DNA from: Rhizopus sp. PT2906
Lineage: Eukaryota; Mucoromycota; Mucoromycetes; Mucorales; Rhizopodaceae
Length of the DNA: 64,000 nt
Assembly (NCBI GenBank): GCA_025529335.1
Contig: JAMYHX010000002.1
Span: 62,001 to 126,000 of the forward strand
Reading direction: 5' to 3'
This document shows, in pieces, positions 54,884 to 64,000 of the stretch (the first letter of the stretch is position 1; every line of letters begins with the position of its first letter). The notes under the pieces were generated by a model. The model was not told the DNA's origin and did not search any database. It was given only the letters and a program-made list of their open reading frames with translations. A program made the position numbers and the translations under genes.

Positions 54884-56658
54884 TTATGCATACCTTCTGT
54901 TTCGATTAAGTACGTCAGTAACCTTCTCAACGACACCGTACTTCTTTCCCTTGCAAGTTGCTTGGCACCATTCTATAACTTTTTCAATCGAGTTAAGCTC
55001 ATATGTAAGCAGAGCATCTAAAATTTCCCTTTCAGTGGGCAACGTATAGTTGACAGGGCGTTTAAAGTAGTCTTTTCGGCTACTAGGGACAAATATAATC
55101 GGAGCGAAACAATGGAATATTCTTGATCTTATATCTTCTTCCAGGTCGACATCCTCTAATCTGCTTGGAGTCCACTCCATTTTTTGCTTTGTAACCAATT
55201 TGGCTTTTATACCGTTTTTGAAATCGGGTAAATACTACCAAAAGGTCACATGAATACACTGTTAATCAAAAGTTTAAAAAAAGCACTTACAGGTGATATG
55301 TGCCAGATTCGGTATTCCATTTCCAAGCACTCTAACAGAGACATAGTTCTACCCCTTCTGTATGATTCTAAAGTTATTTTGAGGCAGGTTGGAGAATGAG
55401 ATAGAATGGTATTCATAGTGTCAAGTGCGAATTTTGATCCATCTCTTCGAAGTGCATCGACGATTTCCTCAACAGTATTGTAGCGAAACCATCTAAGAAT
55501 ATGATTTTACAATCTCGTCTTTGCTTGGTAACAAATAAACTTACTCGCTTATCTTTTCTAAACGCTGGCCATGCATCGTATAACTGGACGGCTTATGGTT
55601 TGGGCCGACAGCATATTCTTCAATGACATCATTAATCAAATCTAATGTTGGCTCTGTTATCTGAGTAAGACGCTCTTCTAATGCTTTTAACGAAGAGGAA
55701 GGTACAAAGTGAGTAGCAAAACCAGCCAAGCTGTAAAAAGTATTAGTTCTAGTTTCCTTTTACTATGATGCAAATACTGTACTAAACATCTTCTCCTTTC
55801 AATACTCTGCCCGTGAGTGCCAAATAGGTACCCAAGTTTGCATCCAAACGAGACATGTAATAGCTACTGCCCATATCACAAAAGGTGCCAATTGTCGCCT
55901 CAGGCATGGCAACGCATGTGTTTTCGGTAGCAATTCTAAACTGTGAGAAAGCGCCAATTCCGCTACCAGCGCCACCTAGTATAGAATGAGTGTAAATAAA
56001 CGTCAAAGTGAGTAAGCTCATGCTGGGGGATTACATGTCATTCCATCCATTAGCGTTACTATAGGTGTATCCATAGTAGCTACCAAATGAAGGAGCGTAT
56101 AAATTTGCGAGAAGCTTTGAAGGTTAGCCTTTGCCGTATGTGGGTCCGGAGCATCAACAAAGGCTTCAGAACAATCTGAAGTACATTAAACGATGATTAG
56201 CATTGCATTAAGCATCAAGCACCAATTCTTACGTTTCAAATCACCCCCAGTGCAAAATGCTCTACCAGCACCTTTCAAGATAACCAGGTCAACTTCCTTG
56301 GAGGTCTCGCATGTCTTTTGAGAATGATCAAGTTGTCGTTAGCTCGATAAATAAAACAGGTGTAAAGCTTTACCTTTAAGTATCCTAATAATCGTATAAG
56401 AAGGGAGGTGGTTACTGAGTTAAGCTGTGTTGGCCTGTTAAGGGTGATAACACGAGAGCGGTTGGCTCTTTGCATAAAGACTTCTGGCGTCTATTATGAA
56501 GAGAAGATTAATAATCATTGTCTGACTATAATCAGCACTTAATTACGGTAGGATTGTATTGATAGTGTTGCTAAGAAAGTAAAGCATGGTTAGTATCTTT
56601 CTTGCTGTCTGAAAACAAAAAAACACAAAATCCTTACTACGTGGGTAGGGTTCACCAT
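54884..56658 (-). CDS. HIBCH: 3-hydroxyisobutyryl-CoA hydrolase paralogue B
   Basis: HIBCH hydrolyses 3-hydroxyisobutyryl-CoA in valine breakdown (crotonase fold). On the minus strand, exons read RVITLNRPTQLNSVTTSLLI, VILKGAGRAFCTGGDLK, GGAGSGIGAFSQFRIATENT, CVAMPEATIGTFCDMGSSYY, ATHFVPSSSLKALEERLTQI and SLLECLEMEYRIWHIS. The last is WTPSRLEDVDLEEDIRSRIF, ending NRNRRYA. The oxyanion Gly pair (GG in CTGGDLK) and catalytic-type Glu/Asp (PEATIG...CDMG) are present. The N-terminus (MVNPTH... at 56658) is the least certain: one junction there does not close in frame. The gene lies next to a close paralogue in tandem. Confidence 0.85.
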
Positions 56659-57939
56659 TTTCTTCAAACTTGTTTTGTTAAAGAACAACAAACGAAATAG
56701 GTGCTTGATGAAGGCTCTTTATATACAAGTACCAAATGTCCGTATTCTTTTACCCAGCATTTGAAAGTCGTCCAGCATGATTCGTGCATTTATGAACGAT
56801 TAGCTTAATTGTTACTTTGCTTCTATTTTATGACGAGTAAGGTTGTCCCCTATCTTTACTCTTTCCCGAAGTTACCGACAACACGCGAAATGAGCAATGC
56901 TCTACCCCACCTTCAGAAATACCTACTTATCTCTCGTTTCTATTTTTCAGTTTCTTAAACAGATCATAGACGTAAATGACTGTTTGAATAACAAGCTATT
57001 AAAGGACTCTTTTGTATGCTGTGATCTTTATTATACAATTGCCCTGTTATTATTAGAAGGCAAAAGTTATTAATAGAATTAACCCCAAACGTCAAAAGAT
57101 GTCTCTAGTTTATCCCCGTCACTGGAATATACTCGGCATTCATTCGACGCGTTGTATTCCTCAAAGGATGTGTATTCTATAGACATTATTCATAAAGATA
57201 AAGCACACAAGAAAAGATAATATAAAGGTACTGAAGAGCTCTTGCAAGTTTTTACATAATAGCTCTCTAGTTCATTTATTTCATCAGATATTCAATAATA
57301 AGGGGCTAATGTTGGAAAAAGTGGGGGAGAAACTTCATATGAGCTGTGATCCTCACTAGACTAGCGTCATATAAAGATACTATAACCAAAAATGTATCGA
57401 TCATCCAGCTTCATGGTCTTATTTCTAACTTTTTTTTTTTTGGATTTTACAAAAGCTCATGTAGTTGCAAGTAAGCAGCAAGGTAGACGTACAATGCGAC
57501 CTATGGGCTGTAAGAGTGTGTATCAAAAAGGGCAATTGTATTTTTACCAAGGTTAATGTCCCCAAAAACAAAGGCTGAGCCGATGTATTGCTCTCCTTGT
57601 TTTATGTCAAGTGAACAAAGGTAAAGAGTAGGCGGCTGAGACTGTCTTGAAAAAAGACATATGTTGATAATCAAAAAGTATGAGGGCTATACAACAGATA
57701 TCCATCTATGCGGTTTGAATAGTTTCTTTTTATTGTTACTTTAATCATATACTTGAGGCACTCTATTCCTTTGCCATTCTTTGAACGTTCGTCTCTATTA
57801 TTAGTATCGTTTAGGGATAAGAGCAATTTTTATTCAAAAAGTTTTATTGTACAAAAGAATCAATCAGTTAAAGCCAACAGGGAGGAGTATTGTTGTGTTT
57901 TATTCTATCTAATCAGCTGGCATGTCTATAACATGTCAT
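56659..57939. other. intergenic region between the two hydrolase genes
   Basis: 1.28 kb. It contains a short signal-peptide-like ORF (57392-57556, listed) and no other supported gene. Confidence 0.4.
57392..57556 (+). CDS. possible small secreted peptide (54 aa)
   Basis: The ORF begins MYRSSSFMVLFLTFFFLDFT, followed by KAHVVA. This is a basic start, a hydrophobic core and a small-residue cleavage-like site (AHVVA). The remaining 28 residues (SKQQGRRTMRPMGCKSVYQK...) are basic. Part of the hydrophobic core is encoded by a 12-base T run, so a signal-like sequence could arise by chance. There is no homology to name. Confidence 0.25.
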   Translation: MYRSSSFMVLFLTFFFLDFTKAHVVASKQQGRRTMRPMGCKSVYQKGQLYFYQG

Positions 57940-59715
57940 CTACATTTCATATCTATTAAGGACATCCTCGACCTTTTCGCGGACACCGTATTTATCTTTA
58001 CGATCTTCTTCAAACCAGGCTACGGTATCTCTAACGGTTGATAAGTTGTGTTTTGAACGTACTTCAAATATTTCCTTTTCAGAAGGTAAAGCGTATTTCT
58101 CATAAGGCAAACGATAACAATCTTGCGTATTCATAAAGTTCAGTCTTCTTGCGACATTAGCATGGAAAAATCTCACACGAATGTCTTCATCAAGATCAAG
58201 GTCTTCTAATCTACTGGGATTCCATTTGGGCGCTTGCTTATGTATGATATGAGATGTGACTCCTTCCACAAAGTCATGGGCAAACTGGAGTTTAGAAATG
58301 TTTGCTCGGTTAACAATACAGGATGGTACATTAATTTGCTTACCGGCACTGTCTGCCACAGGACATGCTCCATTTGAAGACATTCTTTTAAAGATAAGTG
58401 TGCACCTTTGCGAATGTGCTCTAATGTTACTTTTACACCAGTAGGCGAGCGCTTACGAATCGTGTCAATTGCCTCATGAGCAAATCGAGAGCCATCCTTA
58501 TTTAAGGCATCCAGGATCTCTTCGGCATGCTCATACTGAAAGCATCTACAGAAATGTATAAGAAGGGCTGTATGGTGTGATGGCGTCATATACATACCTA
58601 TCGATGGTCTTTCGTACTTGACCATGAAGCGTGTAAACGGAGGGTTTATGGCCCTTTTTTACAGCAAACTTTTCAATAGTTTCATGAACTTTATTATGAT
58701 CTATGCAGTCAATAGTAGCTAGTTCGTATTCTAAAGCCTCCAAATTAGCAGAGGGTACAAAGTGTGTTGCAACGCCAGCAAATCTAAATGCAGCTCTTTT
58801 TTAATTTGGCTGTATCTGAATAAAGTGTATACTTACAGAGCATCCTCTGCTTTCAGGATTCTACTTGTCATTCCCATAAAAGGACCCATATGCCCATCCA
58901 AGCGAGACAGGAAGAAACTTGCGCCTACATCACAAAATAATCCTATAGCAGTCTCAGGCATAGCGAATTGTGTGTTCTCAGTAGCAATTCTGAAAGGAGC
59001 AAAGGCAGATAGCAAACCAGCTCCAGCGCCCACTATGGTTAAAATAAAGCAATGAATTCAGAAAATCATTTGGTATAGATATAAGATATCTACTTGTAAT
59101 TCCATCCATGACAGCAATATAAGGCTTCTTCATTGTTGATATAAAGTGAATCATTTCATACTCTGAGTCAACTTGAAAGGCCAATTCTTCATGCTTATTT
59201 GGATCCTTTATTTTAAGAGCCACATCTGTATGTATCATTGTGAGTCTAGGTAGTGTTTTTACCTATTGAATATACCTTTAACGTCGCCGCCTGCACAGAG
59301 CGCTCTTCCTACGCCTCTCATAAAAATTACTTTGGCGTGCGGATCGGATAGTTCCCACGCCTATTGAACAAAAGATTAACCCCCTTATTTGATTATTTTT
59401 TGCAACCCTACTTTCAAATGTGGATAAATGATATTGACCATTTCTAAATCGATCGCATTCAATTTGCGAGGGCGATTTAGAATAAGATGTCGAGCTGATG
59501 CATCTCTTTTGACCAAAACACTTGGCTATACGCATTTATGAATTCAATAAAATACGATGCATTGATCTGTAGTGAATATACCTCTATGCCCTGTGTATGT
59601 AATAGCTAGGGTATAGATGGTAACTATGTGTTTTATAATCTAATCTATAATTGCTTACTCTCTGCTTTATGGAAGAGGTTATGGAAATGACTTTGCCAAA
59701 GCTTGTTCTAATCAT
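57940..59715 (-). CDS. HIBCH: 3-hydroxyisobutyryl-CoA hydrolase paralogue A, mitochondrial
   Basis: The first exon (59715-59659) encodes MIRTSFGKVISITSSIKQR, an amphipathic, acid-free presequence. It is spliced to 59525 (PSVLVKRDASARHLILNRPR, KLNAIDLEM). Later exons read MRGVGRALCAGGDVK, AVMDGITMGAGAGLLSAF, FAMPETAIGLFCDVGASFFL, ATHFVPSANLEALEYELATI, GAHLSLKECLQMEHVLWQT and WNPSRLEDLDLDEDIRVRFF, ending NRYEM. The GGD and MPETAIGxxxD segments keep the family's active-site Glu and Asp. Both paralogues have Cys where the family usually has Pro before the Asp, so they share a recent ancestor. The role is valine catabolism in the matrix. Confidence 0.9.
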
Positions 59716-60166
59716 GAACTGTCAGTTAATAAAAGAAAAAAGAAAAGAGGCAATAGATATCAGAAAGAGCAGTAAAATGACTAATGCGAATTCTTGGTAC
59801 TTCTTTGCTCAGATGTTCGGTAAATCAATTAACCAACTCAGCCCTTGTCTATTTGCTCTTGATATAGATAACGTATAACTAATGGGTTACTTAATTCTCT
59901 GAGGAAAACGTTTAAAGTTTTACAGTTATCTTGTTTTGTGCCATTGGGGGTTGAATAAGGATAAGAGAACAAGTAGAAGAGAAACTAACAGATATTTATT
60001 TAACTCTCCAAACAGTTTAATCATACCAAGTACTTTTGGATAGCGCTCGACTGTGGAGGCTTAACAGGTTTCTACAAAACCGTTCTTTGATATTTTATTT
60101 TCCGCCCCTCAATTTCGACAACTTCCCTTTGTCACTGTTTTCATTTTTTTCCTCCTTTGAAGGATT
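59716..60166. other. divergent intergenic/promoter region
   Basis: 450 bp between hydrolase A (minus) and the BRAP2-like gene (plus). A 75-codon ORF at 59651 overlaps exon 1 of the hydrolase and is likely spurious. Confidence 0.4.
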
Positions 60167-61834
60167 ATGCAACATAAAATAAAAGGTGCGCCTTTTGGAA
60201 TAATCCAAACAACAGCAAACAATCGTGGCATACTAAAATTATATCATGAAAGCGAGGATAAGACACCAACTAGAATAGTCCTTACGAATACCACCGTTCT
60301 TTGCACTCATTCTATTCCCTTTCACATTTCTATTCCTGAATTCTTATCTTTCATTGCACCTGTAGAAACTCATGTTAGCCACTATAGAGTAATAAAGTAT
60401 GTAAGCAAAGACATGCATTGTACACAAAACAGCTGACCACATGTGCAACTGTTAACAAGAGAAGCAAATAAGGATACTTATATGGTTTTGATGAAATTCA
60501 AAGAAAGTCAGGCAGCCAATATATATTTTGAGCAGTATAATAATAGACTCTTTAGTTCTATGGAAGTAAGTATATTAATAATTCATCACAAACAAAGTGG
60601 TCCAAACGTGTGTTTCATCGTTAGCCTGAGACATGCCAAGTTCTTTATGTGGAATCAGCTGAAACAGATCAAGATTCAGAACCACTATTTATACTAGTTA
60701 ACCCAGAAGAAGCATGCTCTGTGTGTCTAGAACCGCTTGGCGAAAGTAAATCGGGGATATTGACCATTCTTTGCCAGCATACATTCCATTGTCACTGCTT
60801 GCTCAAGTGGAAGGATGGTAGCTGCCCAGTTTGCAGATACTCACAAAAGAAAACTGTGACGGAGGATAGAGGCGGTAGCCATAAAGCATCTCAGGAGACA
60901 GAAGAAAGGGTCATTGGGCAAAGTGACGATAATGATAATGAGTGTGCCGAGTGCAAGACGAAGGAAGGTCTTTGGATTTGCTTGATCTGTGGCTATGTAG
61001 GATGTGGGAGATATCAAGGTGCGCATGCTTATAAGCACTATAGAGAGACAGAACATATATATGCTTTGGATATTGCTTCTCAACGAGTATGGGATTATGT
61101 TGGTGATGGGTATGTGCATAGACTCGTGCAAAATATGGCTGATGGTAAGCTGGTGGAACTTCCAGATAATACGACACCAGACAATACGGCTTCCTCCCAG
61201 GTAAGCTCAAGTATTGAAAGGAAGAAAAAAAATATTTATAATATCTTTTAGCAGGAAAAGCTAGAGGCCATCGCACTTGAATATAGCTATATGTTAACTA
61301 CTCAGTTGGATTCACAACGTATATATTATGAGAATCAAATAGACAAGATTTCAAGCCAGCTTATAAAATTAACAACACAATTGAAGCAACTGGAAATACA
61401 AGCAAAAAATGCGGTCAAAGAGAACGAGTATCTGGAGCATCGGATTTCTTTGAAAGAAAAAGAAGCTTCAAAAGTAATGGATGGCAAACAGGTCGCAGAG
61501 AAGAGCTATGAAATATGGAAAGAAAAATTGGAGGCACTTAAGGATCTATGGTTAAAAGAAAAAGAGGTACTAGGGACGTTATAAGGTATACATTATTCTT
61601 ATATACTCCTTATAGATGACAAATACATTAATACAAAGCAATGAAGAACTATCCAAAAGCAATGAGCTTGCAACTAACAGCATCTCTGAATTAAATGATC
61701 AAGTACGCGACTTGAAGTTTTTCTTGGAAGCTAGGAAAAAGGTACAAGCAGATCCAAGCTTAGAAGGCGGTAGTGTAGAAACCAGGCAATCATCACGTAG
61801 AAGAAAAGGCAAACGAAGGCCAGAAGGACGGTGA
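60167..61834 (+). CDS. ETP1: BRAP2/ETP1-like RING E3 ubiquitin ligase
   Basis: Domain order is that of BRAP2/Etp1. An N-terminal BRAP2 RRM-like domain comes first (ISIPEFLSFIAPVETHVSHY and DTYMVLMKFKESQAANIYFE). A RING-H2 follows (CSVCLEPLGES, then CQHTFHCHCLLKWKDGSCPVC). Next is a UBP-type zinc finger (CAECKTKEGLWICLICGYVG, CGRYQGAHAYKHYRETEHIY). A long coiled coil (ALEYSYMLTTQLDSQRIYYE to LKDLWLKEKE) and a basic end (SSRRRKGKRRPEGR) close the protein. Exons 60167-60396, 60460-60565, 60625-61200, 61252-61566 and 61616-61834 give 481 aa. The fourth exon has a TAGCAG (NAGNAG) acceptor, so forms with or without one Gln are both in frame. The role is cytosolic ubiquitin ligase; Etp1 in yeast acts in ethanol-stress turnover. 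Confidence 0.92.
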
Positions 61835-62236
61835 ACTCATTAATGAATGATTCCCCACATATTAAAAACTGCCTTCAGCTTTTGCTGTATACCCAATAAA
61901 AACATGCAAGTTATGCAGTGATCGGAAATAGAATCTGTTTGTATTTGACGTGCTTGTGGCTTGTACAATAGCTTTTTAACTAAAATACAACCAAACAAAG
62001 CACAAGGCAACAACCAAATATTCTTGTAATAAAGAGCAGCTTTAGACACTCACCACATCTTGTCTATATTCTATCATATGCTTACTATCACTGGGTACAT
62101 CATTGGTACACACGAAAGGCTGGCCGCAGTCTGGCTTTTGATTGGTCAGATTGACCGCTTGCAGTCCTCTTTTTTTTTTTTTTTTTTCTCTGTCTTCTAA
62201 TTTTTTTTCTTTCTTTTTCCCTATTTTATCCCTAAA
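61835..62236. other. intergenic/promoter region of EF-1 beta
   Basis: About 400 bp with T tracts (62168-62187 and others) next to the EF-1 beta start. No gene is supported. Confidence 0.4.
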
Positions 62237-62975
62237 ATGTCTGTTACTTTGGAACTTCCCTTGGCTCTTCACATCCTCGACTCTGTTCTTGCTGAAAGCA
62301 AGTACATTGCCTCGTAAGTTCTTATACATTTGATACTAGAGTCCTTCGGTGGCTTATATCTTTTTTTTTTTTTTTCTTTAGCAATGACAAGGCTACTGAT
62401 GCTGATGCCACTGTCGCTAAGGCTTTAGGTTCTGCTCCTTCTGCCGAATTCGCTAATGTTGCCAAGTGGTTCTCCGAAGTCAAGTAAGTATTCCTTGGCA
62501 AATATTTCTTTAATGCATCAATAACGCGTTTTTTTTTCTTGCTTATCTTAGGCCCGCTGAAGCTGCCCCTGCTGCTGAAGCCGCTGATGAAGATGACATT
62601 GATCTTTTTGGTTCTGATGATGAAGAAGTTGATGAGGAAGCTGAAAAAATCAAGGCTCAACGTCTTGCTGAATACAATGCTAAGAAGGCTGCCAAGCCCA
62701 AGCCTATTGCAAAGACCACTATCACTCTTGAAATCAAGCCTTGGGATGATGAAACTGATATGGATGCCATGACAAAGGGTGTCAAGGACATCACCATGGA
62801 TGGTCTCCTCTGGGGTGGTCACCAACTTGTCCCTATTGGTTACGGTATCAGAAAGCTTCAAATCAACTGTGTTGTTGAAGATGATAAGGTTATGTTGGAT
62901 GACTTGACTGATCAAATCACTGCTTTGGAAGACTATGTCCAATCCGTTGATGTTGCTGCTATGCAAAAGATCTAA
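62237..62975 (+). CDS. EFB1: translation elongation factor 1-beta
   Basis: eEF1B-beta/alpha is the GDP-GTP exchange factor for eEF1A. Three exons (62237-62313, 62382-62483, 62552-62975) give 200 aa. A short N-terminal GST-C-like part (ALHILDSVLAESKYIAS...VAKWFSEVK) leads to the acidic linker DEDDIDLFGSDDEEVDEEAE with its CK2-type site. Then comes the exchange domain: RLAEYNAKKAAKPKPIAKTT, TLEIKPWDDETDMDAM, DGLLWGGHQLVPIGYGIRKL and VEDDKVMLDDLTDQI, ending MQKI, where the penultimate Lys is the catalytic residue. Strong codon bias (GCT, AAG, GTC, ATC) fits high expression. Confidence 0.98.
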
Positions 62976-63330
62976 GTGTAATAATAACCTCAACTTGTAT
63001 AAAATATCAATAAATAAAGTAATAGCTTTGAATGGGCTATTGTTTCTTTTGTTTAAACAACACACATACAGTGAGATATTTATAATAAGAGATATTTTTG
63101 AGCTTTATATAGTGCATTAGGCTACTCTAAGTTCTTGGATCAAGTCGTAGTCCATCTTGGGCTATAACCAATATATATTCTTCTGTTTAAATGGTCCTTC
63201 TTCAGTTTGAAGCTTTTATCTTCACCCTTTCCTTTGTCATTTTACGAATAAAATAAACTCAGAAAAAACGCAATCAAAGATGTCCATAGCCAATTAAAAT
63301 ATCCTTTGTTTTTCCTTTCTCACCAACAGC
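62976..63330. other. intergenic region
   Basis: 355 bp between EF-1 beta and the cyclo-ligase gene; no feature supported. Confidence 0.4.
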
Positions 63331-64000
63331 ATGAATACAGCTATTGTTAGTCTTAAGCGTCAGCTTAGGAAAGATATGGCTTCTCGACTAGAAAAGCTAT
63401 CTGTAGCAGAGACACAAAGCCAATGTAAATAATAAAAAGAAAGAAACGCTAAAGGAAAAAAAAAAAAAAAAAACTGTGGTCGCTGACAGAAACTTAGCCG
63501 AACAAGTATTTGAAAGGTTGAAGCGATTAGAACAGTTTAAGAATGCAAAGAATGTAAGCGTATACATTAGCATGCCTACTGGCGAAGTCATCACTACAAA
63601 CATCATACACCATTTGCTTCGTTCAGGTAACAAAAAAAGTATATTTGAACCAATAACAAATACAAATATCAAGCAGGAAAGAATTGCTTTATACCTCGTT
63701 GTACCAAAACCCACATGGACATGGTAAAAATCAATAGCATAGAGGATTTTAATTCACTTCCAGTCAATAAATGGAAAATACCTGAGCCTCCTCTTGATCA
63801 AGACAGAGAAAATGGTAAAATGATAAAGTCGTTCCTTGATATCCACTTAGATTCTTTTAGCTTTGGAGACCGAGGGCCTTGATCTCGTATTAATGCCTGG
63901 AGTCGCGTTTGATCAGAATAGGAATAGGATAGGCCATGGAAAGGGGTAAACAAAGCGTGTTTAACTCAAGATATTGTTGACTAACAAAAAGAATAGGTAT
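63331..64000 (+). CDS. FAU1: 5-formyltetrahydrofolate cyclo-ligase (partial, runs off the window)
   Basis: MTHFS converts 5-formyl-THF to 5,10-methenyl-THF using ATP. Exons 63331-63424, 63498-63626, 63677-63824, 63861-63945 and the first 4 bases of the next (63997-64000) keep frame. The protein begins MNTAIVSLKRQLRKDMASRL. It continues NVSVYISMPTGEVITTNIIH, CFIPRCTKTHMDMVKINSIE, WKIPEPPLDQDRENALETEG, LDLVLMPGVAFDQNRNRIGH and GKG plus Y, the start of the GxGxGYYDR ATP-binding motif. An acceptor at CTTAG (63497) rather than the CAG 9 bases earlier is needed to avoid a stop. The C-terminal third is outside the window. Confidence 0.93.

Noticed and set aside
62042..63065. Long minus-strand ORFs opposite EF-1 beta
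   Set aside because: They are antisense shadows produced by the strongly biased codon use of EF-1 beta.
63425..63497. Apparent frame error at the first intron of the cyclo-ligase gene
   Set aside because: The CTTAG acceptor at 63497 restores frame; the CAG acceptor upstream would create a stop.
1..64000. CRISPR array or bacterial operon
   Set aside because: No regularly spaced repeats were seen; the spliceosomal introns show this is eukaryotic nuclear DNA.

Overview
The window looks like nuclear DNA from a mucoralean-type (Mucoromycota) fungus. It is AT-rich with long poly-A/T and pyrimidine tracts. Genes are closely packed on both strands and split by many 45-75 nt GT..AG introns. The gene set (palC-type BRO1 protein, white-collar-like PAS/GATA protein, monopolin Csm1, GPI16, alpha-arrestin, Fanzor) fits a filamentous early-diverging fungus. 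I rebuilt exons by hand from reading frames and splice signals; where a length in residues is given, the summed exons are a multiple of three.

Layout. 0.2-0.5 kb: decayed ORF. 0.6-8.6 kb: NMNAT, a SAM methyltransferase, TBC1D20-like Rab GAP (minus), GPI16/PIG-T, mitochondrial PDK-like kinase. 10.9-12.1 kb: bHLH factor behind a long upstream region. 14.3-18.9 kb: coiled-coil protein (minus), quinolinate phosphoribosyltransferase, XLF-like end-joining factor, a small ORF. 19.9-25.0 kb: family protein of unknown function, universal stress protein, alpha-arrestin, small hypotheticals. 25.5-28.2 kb: transposon graveyard (MULE transposase pseudogene and a divergent broken ORF). 28.6-38.2 kb: mitochondrial rRNA dimethyladenosine transferase, palC, GPD1, a mitochondrial TPR protein, two hypothetical genes. 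40.1-46.3 kb: an intact six-exon Fanzor (eukaryotic TnpB-like) gene, tRNA-Arg, and a broken second Fanzor. 46.5-54.3 kb: PHO80/PCL-type cyclin, white-collar-2-like gene, a hypothetical, monopolin Csm1, thymidylate synthase. 54.9-59.7 kb: two 3-hydroxyisobutyryl-CoA hydrolase paralogues. 60.2-64.0 kb: BRAP2/ETP1 RING protein, EF-1 beta, and the start of 5-formyl-THF cyclo-ligase.

The main discovery candidate is the Fanzor locus. The intact gene encodes about 765 aa, with two N-terminal zinc knuckles, a RuvC-type core and a C-terminal CxxC/CxxC finger. About 55 bases past its stop lies a short sequence that also follows the C-terminal remnant of a second Fanzor 3.5 kb away. The two copies share two predicted hairpins, and the second stem keeps its pairing through several base changes. 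That is what a retained guide-RNA (omega/fRNA) scaffold would look like.

Functional links. NMNAT and QPRT are both NAD biosynthesis enzymes. Thymidylate synthase and 5-formyl-THF cyclo-ligase both belong to folate/one-carbon metabolism. None of these pairs is adjacent, so the links are by pathway only. Two head-to-head pairs (TBC1D20/GPI16 and Csm1/thymidylate synthase) have only about 80-120 bp between start codons and probably share promoters.
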